This document shows, piece after piece, positions 43,663 through 53,750 of a DNA stretch of 64,000 bases. The position numbers and the translations under genes were made by a program. The stretch comes from Maribacter forsetii DSM 18668 (lineage in GTDB: Bacteria > Bacteroidota > Bacteroidia > Flavobacteriales > Flavobacteriaceae), in NCBI RefSeq assembly GCF_000744105.1, contig NZ_JQLH01000001.1, positions 1,240,001 through 1,304,000 on the forward strand, written 5' to 3'. The notes under the pieces were generated by a model. The model was not told where the DNA came from. It saw only the letters and a list, made by a program, of their open reading frames with translations, and did no database searches. Positions within the stretch are counted from its first letter, which is position 1; the number at the start of each line of letters is the position of its first letter.

Positions 43663-45288
43663 ATGAAAAAACAGGCTATTATTTTAAGTTTAATGATGAT
43701 GACTCTCTTTGGGTTTCAATCATGCGATATTGAAGAAGAAATTATTGATGAAGCTCTTGGAGAAGAGCTTTTAACTAACGCTGATACAGCTACTTTGCTG
43801 GCGCCAGCGTACAATAATATGCGAAGAGTTTATGGTCACCGCTGGTTTTTTGCGTTGCAAACGTTTTCTGCAGATGAAGGTATGTTACCAACCAGAGGAA
43901 GTGATTGGTTTGATGGAGGTGTTTTTCAAGAGTTGCACACGCATAGCTGGACACCAACTCACCGTTATACGACAGAAACATTTGAACATATTACAGCAGG
44001 ATTAGCAACTTCATCTCAGGCAATTAGTTTTTTAGATGAAGGAACGCAAGAATATGCAGAAGCAGTAGCTTTATTATCACATTTTATGTGGGTGGCTTTA
44101 GATGCTTATGGTCAAGTACCTTACCGTGGTATTTCTGATATCAATTTTAATGCTGATCCACAAGTACTTACGGGAAGTGAAGCTATATCGACCATTATTA
44201 CAAATTTAGAAACGGTTATGCCAGCTCTTCCTACAGGTAAAAATACGGTACGTTATACTCAAGATGCCGCTAAATCCTTAATGGCAAGGATATATTTGAA
44301 CAAAGCAGTTTATGAGGATCGATATGCTGCTAACTTTTCTTTTTCAAATGAAGATATGCAGAGCGTAATTGATTTAACTACAGAAGTGATTGAAAGTGGT
44401 GCGCATTCGTTAGAAAGCAATGATTACTTCAGTATGTTCGACCCTGATAATGAGAACCATTCAGAAATTATTTGGGCAGTAAAGAATGAAAAAACTTCTG
44501 TTGTTATAGGGGGTAGAAGTGTGTCAAGAAATACTACAAATGGTCTTTCAAGAGGACTATTATATAAAGTAGATGGTGGTTGGGAAGAAGGCTCAGATGC
44601 CGGGTGTGCATTACCAGAGTTTTTAGATACGTTCGATCCGGTTAATGACTCTAGATATTTCAAAGAAAATTACCCTAATGAAGAAGGTACTATAGCTCTA
44701 GATGATTATGAAATTAATAGAGGGTTTTTAGAAGGACAACTTTATGGTATTAAAACTGAAGATGGTTCACCTGTAATTAATGATGATCAAACTATTGATA
44801 TTGTACCTGTACAATTATTTACAAGAGATTTTACTTTTGCCGATCATACCCGTGAAGTTTCTTTAATTGCTGAAAACCAATCTGTAGGTGTACGTGTTTC
44901 TAAATGGAGTATTGAAGATTTAGGAGCTAACCGAGATGATACAGGTGTCGATATTACAGTATTTAGATTGGCCGATTTATTTTTAATGAGAGCAGAAGCT
45001 AAATTAAGATTAGGTTCTGGAGATGCACTTTCGGATATCAATGCTGTTAGAGTTGCTCGTGGCGGTGCTGATTTTGCTCTAAGTAGTGCAACGTTGAATG
45101 ATGTGTATTTAGAAAGAGGCTTTGATTTTTATTGGGAATATCATAGAAGAACCGATCAAATTCGATTTGAAACATGGGAAGATGCTTGGTTAGATAAAAC
45201 AGACTCAGATCCAAATAAAAGACTATTTCCAATACCTCCTGGGCCATTAGCTCAGACCCCTGGTTTGGTTCAAAACCCTGGATACTAA
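43663..45288 (+). CDS. SusD/RagB-family glycan-binding lipoprotein
   Basis: A 541-residue surface lipoprotein (signal to FQSC, cysteine 21) that binds the glycan and closes over SusC. TPR-like helical content is typical (DAAKSLMARIYLNKAVYED, RLADLFLMRAEAKLRLG, DALSDINAVRVARG), and the C-terminus ends with the family-typical RLFPIPPGPLAQTPGLVQNPGY. The cysteine is followed by an acidic DIEEEI stretch, a surface export signal. It is co-transcribed with susC; a hairpin terminator or attenuator follows 52 bp after its stop. Confidence 0.96.
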   Translation: MKKQAIILSLMMMTLFGFQSCDIEEEIIDEALGEELLTNADTATLLAPAYNNMRRVYGHRWFFALQTFSADEGMLPTRGSDWFDGGVFQELHTHSWTPTHRYTTETFEHITAGLATSSQAISFLDEGTQEYAEAVALLSHFMWVALDAYGQVPYRGISDINFNADPQVLTGSEAISTIITNLETVMPALPTGKNTVRYTQDAAKSLMARIYLNKAVYEDRYAANFSFSNEDMQSVIDLTTEVIESGAHSLESNDYFSMFDPDNENHSEIIWAVKNEKTSVVIGGRSVSRNTTNGLSRGLLYKVDGGWEEGSDAGCALPEFLDTFDPVNDSRYFKENYPNEEGTIALDDYEINRGFLEGQLYGIKTEDGSPVINDDQTIDIVPVQLFTRDFTFADHTREVSLIAENQSVGVRVSKWSIEDLGANRDDTGVDITVFRLADLFLMRAEAKLRLGSGDALSDINAVRVARGGADFALSSATLNDVYLERGFDFYWEYHRRTDQIRFETWEDAWLDKTDSDPNKRLFPIPPGPLAQTPGLVQNPGY

Positions 45289-45704
45289 TTCAATATATCA
45301 TTAAATATATTCAGTTAAGTAGTTAGTTTAAATTGAGTGAATATAGGCAGGTATTAAACCCTGCCTATATTTTAATAATCACTTTCAAAATCTTTATATA
45401 ATTAAATGTTATTCATATTCTCATGAGGTTGTTCGTTTTATTATTCTTTTTCAACGATTATAGAGATGCATGATTTTTGAACATTTATTATTCGTTTGAT
45501 TTTGCTTGCCTTATTTAAAAGAGGTGTTCATTATTAATGATATAATGGTTAATTCACATCGAATGAAAAAATGCAATTTATTTTAATTCCTGCAGTATGA
45601 AATTACCGTATTGCAGATTTTCATTTCATAAAATCTACATTTTTAATATTTGTAGAACTAAAAAATAGTGGCCAAAACTTCTAGTAATAGAAAGACCTGA
45701 ACAA
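45289..45704. other. Intergenic region, susD / GH115-like gene
   Basis: A 416-bp AT-rich gap with no ORF. It contains a strong hairpin (45340-45374), then a TGCAG direct repeat of 21-bp period (45591-45595 and 45612-45616) and an AATATTTG candidate -7 (45645-45652). The TCCAT repeats of the other promoters are absent here, so the downstream enzymes may be read through from susCD or use a different site. Confidence 0.5.
45340..45374 (+). terminator. Hairpin terminator or attenuator after susD
   Basis: A 12-bp stem AATATAGGCAGG (45340-45351) / CCTGCCTATATT (45360-45371) with an 8-nt loop and a short T-rich tail. In susCD loci such hairpins often lower, but do not abolish, expression of the enzymes downstream. 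Confidence 0.75.
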
Positions 45705-47753
45705 ATGATTAAAAAAATTATAATAATACCATTTCTCTTATTGCTTATGTTCTGCATGTCTTGTAATAATGATGCAGAACAGCAATCGTCTATTTATTTA
45801 ATTCAAGGTAAAAATGCTACAGATGTAGAGATTTCTACAATTAGGGACTTAAAAACAGACCTTAAAAAGGTATTGGAAGAAGAAATCCAGATAGTAAAAG
45901 AGGGAACTATAATACCTGAAAATACAGTTGTTTTTGTGTTAGGAACACTAGACTCAAATACGATACTTACAGAATTGATAACCAAGAATAGTTTGGAATT
46001 GTCTAACATAAATCCCGGTCCACGTGGTGGTATTTGGTCTAAGAAAACATATGCCAATAATACAGAGGTTATTGTATTGGCTGGTTCAGATGTTCAAGGG
46101 CTACAATATGCGGTTTATGATTACAGCAAAGAAGTTTTAGGAGTTGACCCATTGGAGTATTGGACGGGGAAACTACCGAGCAAAAAGACTTTGGTCGATG
46201 TTTTCAATTTCACCCCAAAAACCATTGCACCACCAAAGGTGCCGATCTTGGCTTATTTTGAAAATGATGTCGATGAACTAGCCAATTATAGAGGTAAGCT
46301 TTTAGAGTACGATTGGGAAAGTTATACTGAGATGATCAATTCTTTGGTACGCCTACGTTATAACGCCATCCAATTTTTTGATATGCTAGGTAGACCAGAA
46401 TTTTATGTAAGACCTGAGTATAAAAAATTGAACCCTAATTACCAGATCGATATTGAATATTTGGACAAAATGATCGACTACGCCAAATCAAAAGGAATGA
46501 AAATTCAAGTAGATTTTGAGTTAGGTTATCAAATACATCCTATGGATGAGAACAAGGCAGATTGTTGGTCTAAATATAAAGAAGATTGGCTCACTGCCTG
46601 GAAATATTATTTAGAAGAAACGCCATTACGTAAGACCGATATTTTTGTTCTGAGACCTAGAAATCAAGTTTGGGATTGGGAATATAAAAGCTCTTGTGGA
46701 GAAAGTAAAATTGAAGTTTTCAATGAAGTTTATAAAGAGTTTGGTCTCTTGGTCGATAAATATAACGAAGATGCTATAAAAGTAGCCATTTGTTATAGTG
46801 ACGGTATGGAGATGTTTAATGAGGGCTTTAACCCGCCAAAAGATTGGACAGTAGTATGGTCTGATCATGGTTTTGGCACTTTTGATCATGAATTAAAAGA
46901 TACCAAAGGCTATGAATTTGGTACTTACATGCATGCAGGTTATTGGTTGAATCATACCGTACATAATCCATATCCTGAAAAGGTAGAGTCGGTTATGAAA
47001 GATATGTTTCAGCAATACGGTGCTGATAAATATTGTCTGGTAAATGGGCAAAATTTTAGACCATTTCTATTGAATCTAGAGGCATATAGCCAAGTGTGTT
47101 ATAGCCCCAAAGACTTTAATGCTGATAATTTTTATACCACATGGACACAGCGGTATTTTTCTACGGAAGCCTCTAAACACGCAGTGTCATCAATGAAATT
47201 ACTGCATGAGGCGCAAGAAGGTAGAAAAGGCTATGTAGAACACTTATGGGAAATTAGGGAGGCTGTATCTTATCTTTCTAATGCACCGATAGTGAGGCCA
47301 GGTAAATCTCCAATTCCATATGATTATAATCGTGTAATTGGCGATATAGAGAATACCAAAAAAGTAAAAGAAGTTTTAAAGAAATCACTTTCAGAGGCAC
47401 AATTAGGGTATGATAAAATGAATGGAGACGCTAACTTCTATCAATCATATATTCTATTACCTGCACAGTTATACTCAGATTTAATAGCTTTTGAAACTGA
47501 ACTTCATAAAATGTCTCTATTGAAGAAACAATACGAGACTACTAAAGATAAAAAGTATCTGAATGAGGCAATTGCTTTGTTGCCAACAGCAAAAAGCAAA
47601 CTTAAAATCGTTTTTGACCGTAGAAGCTCTGGCGATATCGATACCAAATGGAAAAATTGGTACGCTATAGCTAATAGAAGACAAAATAACGGTTTTCCTA
47701 CTTATGATATGTTAGCGGCAATAGAGGCTAATCTTACTAAAATGACCCTGTAA
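45705..47753 (+). CDS. Short GH115-like glycoside hydrolase lipoprotein
   Basis: A 682-residue lipoprotein (signal ends CMSC, cysteine 20). The fold order parallels the true GH115 at 53728: an N-terminal alpha/beta domain with AGSDVQGLQYAVYDYSKEVLGVDPLEYW (compare GSDRRGTAYGILELSRKIGVSPWEWW), a TIM barrel starting SLVRLRYNAIQFFDMLGRP, and a VVWSDHGFGTF motif where GH115 has LVWTDDNYGYI, then a helical domain. It is about 300 residues shorter, lacking the C-terminal carbohydrate-binding part. Probably an alpha-glucuronidase-like or related hydrolase acting on a different linkage; substrate unknown. Confidence 0.65.
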   Translation: MIKKIIIIPFLLLLMFCMSCNNDAEQQSSIYLIQGKNATDVEISTIRDLKTDLKKVLEEEIQIVKEGTIIPENTVVFVLGTLDSNTILTELITKNSLELSNINPGPRGGIWSKKTYANNTEVIVLAGSDVQGLQYAVYDYSKEVLGVDPLEYWTGKLPSKKTLVDVFNFTPKTIAPPKVPILAYFENDVDELANYRGKLLEYDWESYTEMINSLVRLRYNAIQFFDMLGRPEFYVRPEYKKLNPNYQIDIEYLDKMIDYAKSKGMKIQVDFELGYQIHPMDENKADCWSKYKEDWLTAWKYYLEETPLRKTDIFVLRPRNQVWDWEYKSSCGESKIEVFNEVYKEFGLLVDKYNEDAIKVAICYSDGMEMFNEGFNPPKDWTVVWSDHGFGTFDHELKDTKGYEFGTYMHAGYWLNHTVHNPYPEKVESVMKDMFQQYGADKYCLVNGQNFRPFLLNLEAYSQVCYSPKDFNADNFYTTWTQRYFSTEASKHAVSSMKLLHEAQEGRKGYVEHLWEIREAVSYLSNAPIVRPGKSPIPYDYNRVIGDIENTKKVKEVLKKSLSEAQLGYDKMNGDANFYQSYILLPAQLYSDLIAFETELHKMSLLKKQYETTKDKKYLNEAIALLPTAKSKLKIVFDRRSSGDIDTKWKNWYAIANRRQNNGFPTYDMLAAIEANLTKMTL

Positions 47754-47763
47754 ATTGAAATTA

Positions 47764-50091
47764 ATGACATTTATTCAAACATATAAAAACAGCATTGCGT
47801 TTCTGGCTATTTCGCTTTTGTTTCTAGTTTCTTGTAAAGAGCAGCCTAGCACAACTAAAAAGGTTGTTGTTGAAGGAACTGATTATGCTGCTAAGGTCTA
47901 TCCATTATTAGATTCAGAGAATTCAAGATGGTTTTACTTTACTTCTGCCAGTCGTCCGTTTGGTATGGTCAATTTAAGTCCAGACACGCAAATAGGAGGT
48001 GCCTGGGGTAGTGGTTATCGATATAAGACAGATACGATTAAAGGTTTTAGTCATATTCATGCTTGGCAAATGTCGGGTATTTCGGTTATGCCAGTGACCA
48101 TTAATGACACAACTAAAAAAGATATTTTTAATGATTTTTATTCAAAATTTAGTCATGAAACAGAAGTAGTGACACCAGGTTATCATAAGGTTGAATTAGA
48201 GAGGTATCAAATAAAAGCGCAGCTTACCAGTACTAAAAGAGTAGGTTTTCATCACTATTCTTATCCGGATAATGAAGAGGAGAAAGGACTTCTTTTTAAT
48301 TTGAATACACTTTTAGGACCAAGTAAAAACATAGATGGCTTTTTAGAGCAAATTTCTGAAAATGAACTGTCTGGTTATATAATTATGGAGTCTACACATA
48401 GAAGACCCAAACCAATGACTGCTTATTTTAAGGTGGAACTAAACACTGAAATATCTTCGTTAGATAAAGATGAGCGAACGGGTAATTATTTAATTAGTTT
48501 AGATCGAAATAAAAACGATGTGCTAATGAAAGTTGGTATTTCTTATACCTCTGTTACCAACGCTTCAATTAATATAGCATCTGAATTACCCGATTGGGAC
48601 TTTAATGAAACGAGAAGCGATGCAAAGAAAGAGTGGAATAATCTGTTAAGCAGAATAGATGTAAAAGGTGGTTCTGAGCAAGATCAAAGAAGATTTTATA
48701 CAGACTTATGGCACGCGTTGCAAGGACGTAGAATTATAAGTGATATTAATGGTGCTTATCCTGATAATACAGGAGATAAGTTAAGGGTTGGGCAATTGCC
48801 ATTAGATGCTAAGGGTGTCCCTAAATTCAATCATTATAACTCAGATTCGTTCTGGGGTGCACAATGGACATTAAATACACTTTGGGGATTGGTGTATCCT
48901 GAAATTATGGATGAATTTTCAAATTCCTTACTTCAGTATTATAAAGATGGTGGTTTGGTGCCAAGGGGTCCGTCAGGTGGTAATTATACATATGTAATGA
49001 CAGGGGCAAGCACTACACCTTTTCTGGTATCGGCAATTCAAAAAGGCATTTTGAATGATGATTTAGAAGGTGTTTATAAAGCTTTAAAGAAGAATCATAT
49101 GCCTAGCGGAATTATGGGGAAATCTGGTTATGAGCACAAAACAAATGTTGGCGGTGGTTTAAAATATTATATAAATCAAGGTTATGTACCTTACCCTATT
49201 CCTGAAGGTAAATTTGGTAGCCATCAAGATGGGGCAAGTCTAACAATGGAATATGCGTATCAAGATTGGACTTTAGCTCAGTTGGCAAAAAGATTGGGGC
49301 ATACAGACGATTATGATTATTTCATGAAAAGGTCTACTAACTATAAAAATGTTTTCGATACTCAAATAGGTTGGATGCGACCAAAAGATGTTGAAGGTCA
49401 ATGGAAGAAGAATTATGATCCATACCAAGCAGAAAATGGATTTATAGAATCTAACGGTGCACAATCTACATGGTTTGTTCCGCATGATATCAAAGGCTTA
49501 GCCAATTTAATGGGGGGTCAAGATGCCGCAATTGAAAAGTTGAATATACAGTTTGAAACTGCTGAAACCTTAGGTTTTACGGCAGGTACCTCGCATTCGG
49601 TAGAGTTGCATCCAGAGTATAGTAGAATTCCAATCAATTTTGGTAATCAACCTTCTATACAGACGGCTTTTATTTTTAGTCAATTAAATAGACCAGATTT
49701 AACCCAACTGTGGTCAAGAAAAGTGGCAAAAACAGTTTTTGGCGGCTTATCTCCATCAACCGGTTATAACGGTGATGAAGATCAAGGGTTAATGGGCAGT
49801 CTTGCTGTTCTGATGAAAATTGGTCTTTTTCAAATGAACGGTGGTACAGAGGCTAACCCAGAGTACCAAATTGGAAGCCCCATCTTTGATGAAGTTCGTA
49901 TTAAATTGAATGCTGATTATTATAATGATGGCATGTTCACCATTAAAGCGAACAATAATAATGATGCTAATTTTTATGTATCAGAAGCTGAATTTAATGG
50001 GGTGTCATTAGAAGCTAATAGCCTTAGACATGAGGACATTGTAAAAGGGGGTGAGCTGAATTTGAATATGGTAGCAAAGCCTATAAACTAG
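47764..50091 (+). CDS. GH92 family exo-alpha-mannosidase, lipoprotein
   Basis: A 775-residue lipoprotein started at the ATG at 47764; the frame also offers a TTG at 47755, 1 bp after the previous stop. Signal ends FLVSC. GH92 enzymes are Ca-dependent, inverting alpha-mannosidases with an N-terminal beta-sandwich and an (alpha/alpha)6 barrel. Signatures: RPFGMVNLSPDTQIGGAWGSGY, KGFSHIHAWQMSG, RRFYTDLWHALQGRR, NSDSFWGAQWTLNTLW, NGDEDQGLMG and the catalytic-base region. It would remove terminal alpha-mannose residues from the substrate of this locus. Confidence 0.93.
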   Translation: MTFIQTYKNSIAFLAISLLFLVSCKEQPSTTKKVVVEGTDYAAKVYPLLDSENSRWFYFTSASRPFGMVNLSPDTQIGGAWGSGYRYKTDTIKGFSHIHAWQMSGISVMPVTINDTTKKDIFNDFYSKFSHETEVVTPGYHKVELERYQIKAQLTSTKRVGFHHYSYPDNEEEKGLLFNLNTLLGPSKNIDGFLEQISENELSGYIIMESTHRRPKPMTAYFKVELNTEISSLDKDERTGNYLISLDRNKNDVLMKVGISYTSVTNASINIASELPDWDFNETRSDAKKEWNNLLSRIDVKGGSEQDQRRFYTDLWHALQGRRIISDINGAYPDNTGDKLRVGQLPLDAKGVPKFNHYNSDSFWGAQWTLNTLWGLVYPEIMDEFSNSLLQYYKDGGLVPRGPSGGNYTYVMTGASTTPFLVSAIQKGILNDDLEGVYKALKKNHMPSGIMGKSGYEHKTNVGGGLKYYINQGYVPYPIPEGKFGSHQDGASLTMEYAYQDWTLAQLAKRLGHTDDYDYFMKRSTNYKNVFDTQIGWMRPKDVEGQWKKNYDPYQAENGFIESNGAQSTWFVPHDIKGLANLMGGQDAAIEKLNIQFETAETLGFTAGTSHSVELHPEYSRIPINFGNQPSIQTAFIFSQLNRPDLTQLWSRKVAKTVFGGLSPSTGYNGDEDQGLMGSLAVLMKIGLFQMNGGTEANPEYQIGSPIFDEVRIKLNADYYNDGMFTIKANNNNDANFYVSEAEFNGVSLEANSLRHEDIVKGGELNLNMVAKPIN

Positions 50092-50127
50092 ATCAAAATA
50101 ATCAGAGTGTAACATAGAACTAGATTA

Positions 50128-52683
50128 ATGAAGAGGAGATTTTTGTATTTGATAATTGTTTGCTTATTGCCTGTTTTAAGTCAAAGTCAAGATCAATGGG
50201 AGTTTCAAAATCAAAATTTACCTGTAGAAACAAGGGTGAACGATTTAATAAAGAGACTGACAATTGAAGAAAAGATATCTATGATGATATCTACTGCAGA
50301 GGCAATTCCAAGATTAGAAGTAGAGAATTATTACCATGGTAATGAAGCCTTGCACGGTGTAGTAAAAGGCGGCCGATTTACTGTTTTTCCACAAGCTGTG
50401 GCCTTAGCATCAACATGGAATCCAAATTTAATTCATCAAGTTTCAACGGCTATTTCAGATGAAGCTAGAGGTAAATGGAATTTCTATAACCAAGGCAAGG
50501 ATCAAAAGAATGTGTACAGCGATTTATTGACATTTTGGTCCCCCACAATAAATATGGCTAGAGATCCACGCTGGGGTAGAACACCAGAAACTTATGGTGA
50601 AGACCCATATCTAACAAGTAGAATAGGAGTTTCTTTTGTCAAGGGATTACAGGGCGATGATGATACGTATTTAAAGGTAGTATCAACACCAAAACATTTT
50701 GTAGCCAATAACCAAGAAGAAAATAGGTTTGCCTACAATGCCAATATTTCAGAAAAGTCTTTACGAGAATATTATTTTCCTGCTTATAAAGTAGCAGTGC
50801 AAGAAGGAAACGCACAATCTATTATGAGCGCCTATAATGCTTTAAACGGTGTGCCTAGTACAGCAAATAATTGGCTCTTAAATACTGTTCTAAGAAAAGA
50901 ATGGGGTTTTGAAGGTTATGTAGTGAGCGATTGTGGTGCGCCAACCTATATTCAGAAATCGCACAAGTATGTTACGACCAAAGAACAGGCTGCTAAAGTA
51001 GCTTTGGAAGGAGGGCTAGATTTGGAATGCGGAGATGATATTTATGCTGAACACTTGCTGCAGGCATATGAAAAAGGGCTGGTTTTTCAAGAAAACATAG
51101 ATAAGGCAGTGAGAAGGGTCTTAACCGCTCGCTTTAAGTTAGGAATTTTTGATAGTGTTGATAATAACCCTTATGCCAAAATTTCTCCTGATGCTATTGG
51201 TTCTAAAATGCACCAAGAACTGGCATTGGAAACGTCAAGACAATCTATGGTTTTATTAAAAAACCAAAATAATATATTGCCTTTAAATGTAAAGAATATT
51301 AAAAAAATTGCGGTTGTTGGCTTTAATGCAAACCAAGTTGTTTTTGGTGATTATAGCGGTCTACCAGTTATTAAACCCATATCTCCGTTAGAAGGTATAA
51401 GAAATAAAGTTGGCGATAATGCTGAGGTTACGTACGTAAAATGGAAAACGGCAGCTAGAAATCTAAATTTAATTGAAGCCGAAAATTTGGTGAATGACCA
51501 AACTGGTGAATCTGGTTTGTACGGCGAATATTATGATGATAAATTCTTAGAGGGTACACCACAAACACGTGTAGACAAAGTAGTGAATTTTGACCCGGTT
51601 AATAACCCGCCAGATCCTTATACCAACTTCCGGCATAAATCTATGCGCTGGTCCGGATATATAACTCCTAACTTCTCAGGAGTGTATAAAATCGGAGTAA
51701 ATTCTGATGATGGTGTTAGAATGTGGTTGAATGGCGAATTGGTGGTAGATGAATGGCACAATCGTGGTATGACTACCGATCAGGTAGAAATTGATATGAA
51801 GGCGGGAGAAAAATACGCCATAAAACTAGAGTACTTTGATAATGGAGGCGACGCTATTTGTCAATTGCTTTGGGAAGTGCCTACAACAACTGACGATTTA
51901 TATAAAGAAGATAAACAAGTAGCCAAAGAGAGCGACTATGTCATTGCCGTAATGGGAATTAATAAATCTATAGAAAAAGAAGGTCGCGATAGAACTTCAT
52001 TAAGATTGCCAGAAGATCAGGTTAATTACTTAAAAGAGATTTATGCTGAGAATAAGAATTTAATTGTTGTTTTGGTTGCAGGTAGTTCTTTGGCTATTAA
52101 TTGGATGGATAAAAATGTCCCTGCAATTTTAGATGCATGGTACCCTGGTGAAGCGGGTGGTGCCGCAATTGCAGATGTGTTATTCGGCGATTATAACCCT
52201 GCGGGTAGATTACCTTTTACCTTTTATAAGTCGGTTTCAGATTTACCTGATATGGATGATTATGAGGTGTCTAATGGTAGAACGTATATGTATTTTAAGG
52301 GAGATGTATTGTATCCCTTTGGTTATGGGTTAAGTTATACCAAGTTTACATATGATAAACTAAAAGTGAAGACTACAAATGATAGTATTTTAATTTCCGC
52401 AACAATTAAAAATATTGGAAATTATAATGGCGATGAGGTGGTGCAATTATATTATACCGTAAATAATTCTACTGTAAAAAGACCGATAAAAAAATTGATA
52501 GGGTTTGAAAGAACTCAACTAGCTGTAGATGAATCTACGACTGTGCAATTTAAAGTATCTGAAAATGACCTGCAGTATTGGGATGAAAATTCTAAACAGT
52601 GGACATTTGAAAAGGGAGAGTATCAGTTTATGATAGGGGCGTCTTCTAAAGATATTCGACTTCAAACATCAAAAACCTTATAA
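50128..52683 (+). CDS. GH3 beta-glycosidase with PA14 domain
   Basis: An 851-residue exported enzyme (signal about 1-20, VLSQSQ). The GH3 N-terminal barrel carries GNEALHGVVKGGRFTVFPQAVALASTWN, MARDPRWGRTPETYGEDPYLTSRIG, KHFVANNQEENRF and the nucleophile D268 in VVSDCGAP. The second domain is interrupted by a PA14 domain (about 460-590, SGLYGEYYDDKFLEGTPQ ... SGVYKIGVNSDDGVRMWLNGELVVDEWHN), and a fibronectin-III-like domain ends the protein. PA14-bearing GH3s are often beta-glucosidases, but the sugar specificity is not clear from sequence. It follows GH92 by 36 bp. Confidence 0.93.
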   Translation: MKRRFLYLIIVCLLPVLSQSQDQWEFQNQNLPVETRVNDLIKRLTIEEKISMMISTAEAIPRLEVENYYHGNEALHGVVKGGRFTVFPQAVALASTWNPNLIHQVSTAISDEARGKWNFYNQGKDQKNVYSDLLTFWSPTINMARDPRWGRTPETYGEDPYLTSRIGVSFVKGLQGDDDTYLKVVSTPKHFVANNQEENRFAYNANISEKSLREYYFPAYKVAVQEGNAQSIMSAYNALNGVPSTANNWLLNTVLRKEWGFEGYVVSDCGAPTYIQKSHKYVTTKEQAAKVALEGGLDLECGDDIYAEHLLQAYEKGLVFQENIDKAVRRVLTARFKLGIFDSVDNNPYAKISPDAIGSKMHQELALETSRQSMVLLKNQNNILPLNVKNIKKIAVVGFNANQVVFGDYSGLPVIKPISPLEGIRNKVGDNAEVTYVKWKTAARNLNLIEAENLVNDQTGESGLYGEYYDDKFLEGTPQTRVDKVVNFDPVNNPPDPYTNFRHKSMRWSGYITPNFSGVYKIGVNSDDGVRMWLNGELVVDEWHNRGMTTDQVEIDMKAGEKYAIKLEYFDNGGDAICQLLWEVPTTTDDLYKEDKQVAKESDYVIAVMGINKSIEKEGRDRTSLRLPEDQVNYLKEIYAENKNLIVVLVAGSSLAINWMDKNVPAILDAWYPGEAGGAAIADVLFGDYNPAGRLPFTFYKSVSDLPDMDDYEVSNGRTYMYFKGDVLYPFGYGLSYTKFTYDKLKVKTTNDSILISATIKNIGNYNGDEVVQLYYTVNNSTVKRPIKKLIGFERTQLAVDESTTVQFKVSENDLQYWDENSKQWTFEKGEYQFMIGASSKDIRLQTSKTL

Positions 52684-52685
52684 TA

Positions 52686-53750
52686 ATGAAACAGCTCGCT
52701 ACTTTATTTATAATGCTTTTAGTTTTTGTATTTGTTAGCTGTAAAAGTAACGAGGTAACACTAAACGATATTCAAATAATAGGTAGTCATAATTCATATA
52801 AAATAGCTATAGAGGGTCCTTTGTATGACTATTTGCATACCATTGAGCCAAAGCAAATGCAAAGCTTGCAATACACTCATATTTCTTTAGAGGAACAATT
52901 GAATTTAGGTTTACGAAATTTAGAATTGGACGTTTTTTATGATCCAAAGGGTGGGCATTTTTCTAAGCCTAAAGGATTAGAGATAGTAAAATCTCTTGGT
53001 CAAGAGCCTATAGCTTATGACAGGGAAGAAAAGCTAAAACAACCCGGACTAAAAATGTTTCATGTTCAAGATATTGATTTTAGAAGTCACTACCTTTTGT
53101 TTAAAGACGGATTATTGGCGTTGAGAAACTGGTCAGATAATAATCCAAATCACACACCTGTAATCATCCTTATTAATACTAAAGATCAAAAAGTACCGCA
53201 AACAAGAGAGCCATTACTGTTTGATAAGAATGCTTTAGATGCGCTTGACAGCGAAATAGAAAGTGTTTTTTCTGTAAGTAGATTACTTACTCCCGATGAT
53301 GTTAGGGGCGATTTTGATTCTCTTGAAAAAGCTATTTTGACTAAAGGATGGCCAAGCTTAAACAACGTAAAAGGAAAGTTTTTATTTGTTCTGGACGAAA
53401 AGGAGGAGAGAATTAATAACTACCTATTAGGTCATGAATCGCTAAAAGGAAGAGTACTTTTTGTGAATAGTAAAGAAGGCAATCCAGAAGCAGCATTTAG
53501 AATTGTAAACAATCCTATTAAAGAGTTAGCGTATATAAAAGAACTGGTTTCCAAAGGATATATGGTTCGTACAAGGGCAGATGCCAGTACTAAAGAAGCA
53601 AGAACAAATGATTATGAAAAGTTTGAAAAAGCAAAGGCATCTGGAGCGCAAGTAATTTCTACAGATTATTATGTGCCTTCAACATTATTTGATTCTGATT
53701 ATAAAGTGATTTTTGAAGATGGAACGTATGAAAAAGTTAAGAAAGAATAA
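52686..53750 (+). CDS. Ca-dependent phosphoinositide phospholipase C-like lipoprotein
   Basis: A 354-residue lipoprotein (signal ends FVSC, cysteine 19) with a PI-PLC-like TIM barrel of the PI-PLC C1-like (PF16670) type: IIGSHNSYK with the first catalytic histidine (H35), LELDVFYDPKGGHF for metal binding, and MFHVQDIDFRSH with the second histidine (H126). Such enzymes cleave the phosphodiester between glycerol (or ceramide) and inositol phosphate. Its place between GH3 and GH115 and its lipid anchoring argue for action on phosphoinositol-containing glycolipids outside the inner membrane. It starts 2 bp after GH3 and overlaps GH115. Confidence 0.85.
   Translation: MKQLATLFIMLLVFVFVSCKSNEVTLNDIQIIGSHNSYKIAIEGPLYDYLHTIEPKQMQSLQYTHISLEEQLNLGLRNLELDVFYDPKGGHFSKPKGLEIVKSLGQEPIAYDREEKLKQPGLKMFHVQDIDFRSHYLLFKDGLLALRNWSDNNPNHTPVIILINTKDQKVPQTREPLLFDKNALDALDSEIESVFSVSRLLTPDDVRGDFDSLEKAILTKGWPSLNNVKGKFLFVLDEKEERINNYLLGHESLKGRVLFVNSKEGNPEAAFRIVNNPIKELAYIKELVSKGYMVRTRADASTKEARTNDYEKFEKAKASGAQVISTDYYVPSTLFDSDYKVIFEDGTYEKVKKE

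Noticed and set aside
45591..45616. TGCAG repeats upstream of the short GH115-like gene as another copy of the HTCS site
   Set aside because: The period is 21 bp but the half-site differs from TCCAT and the distance to the -7 candidate does not match the other promoters; kept only as a low-interest observation.
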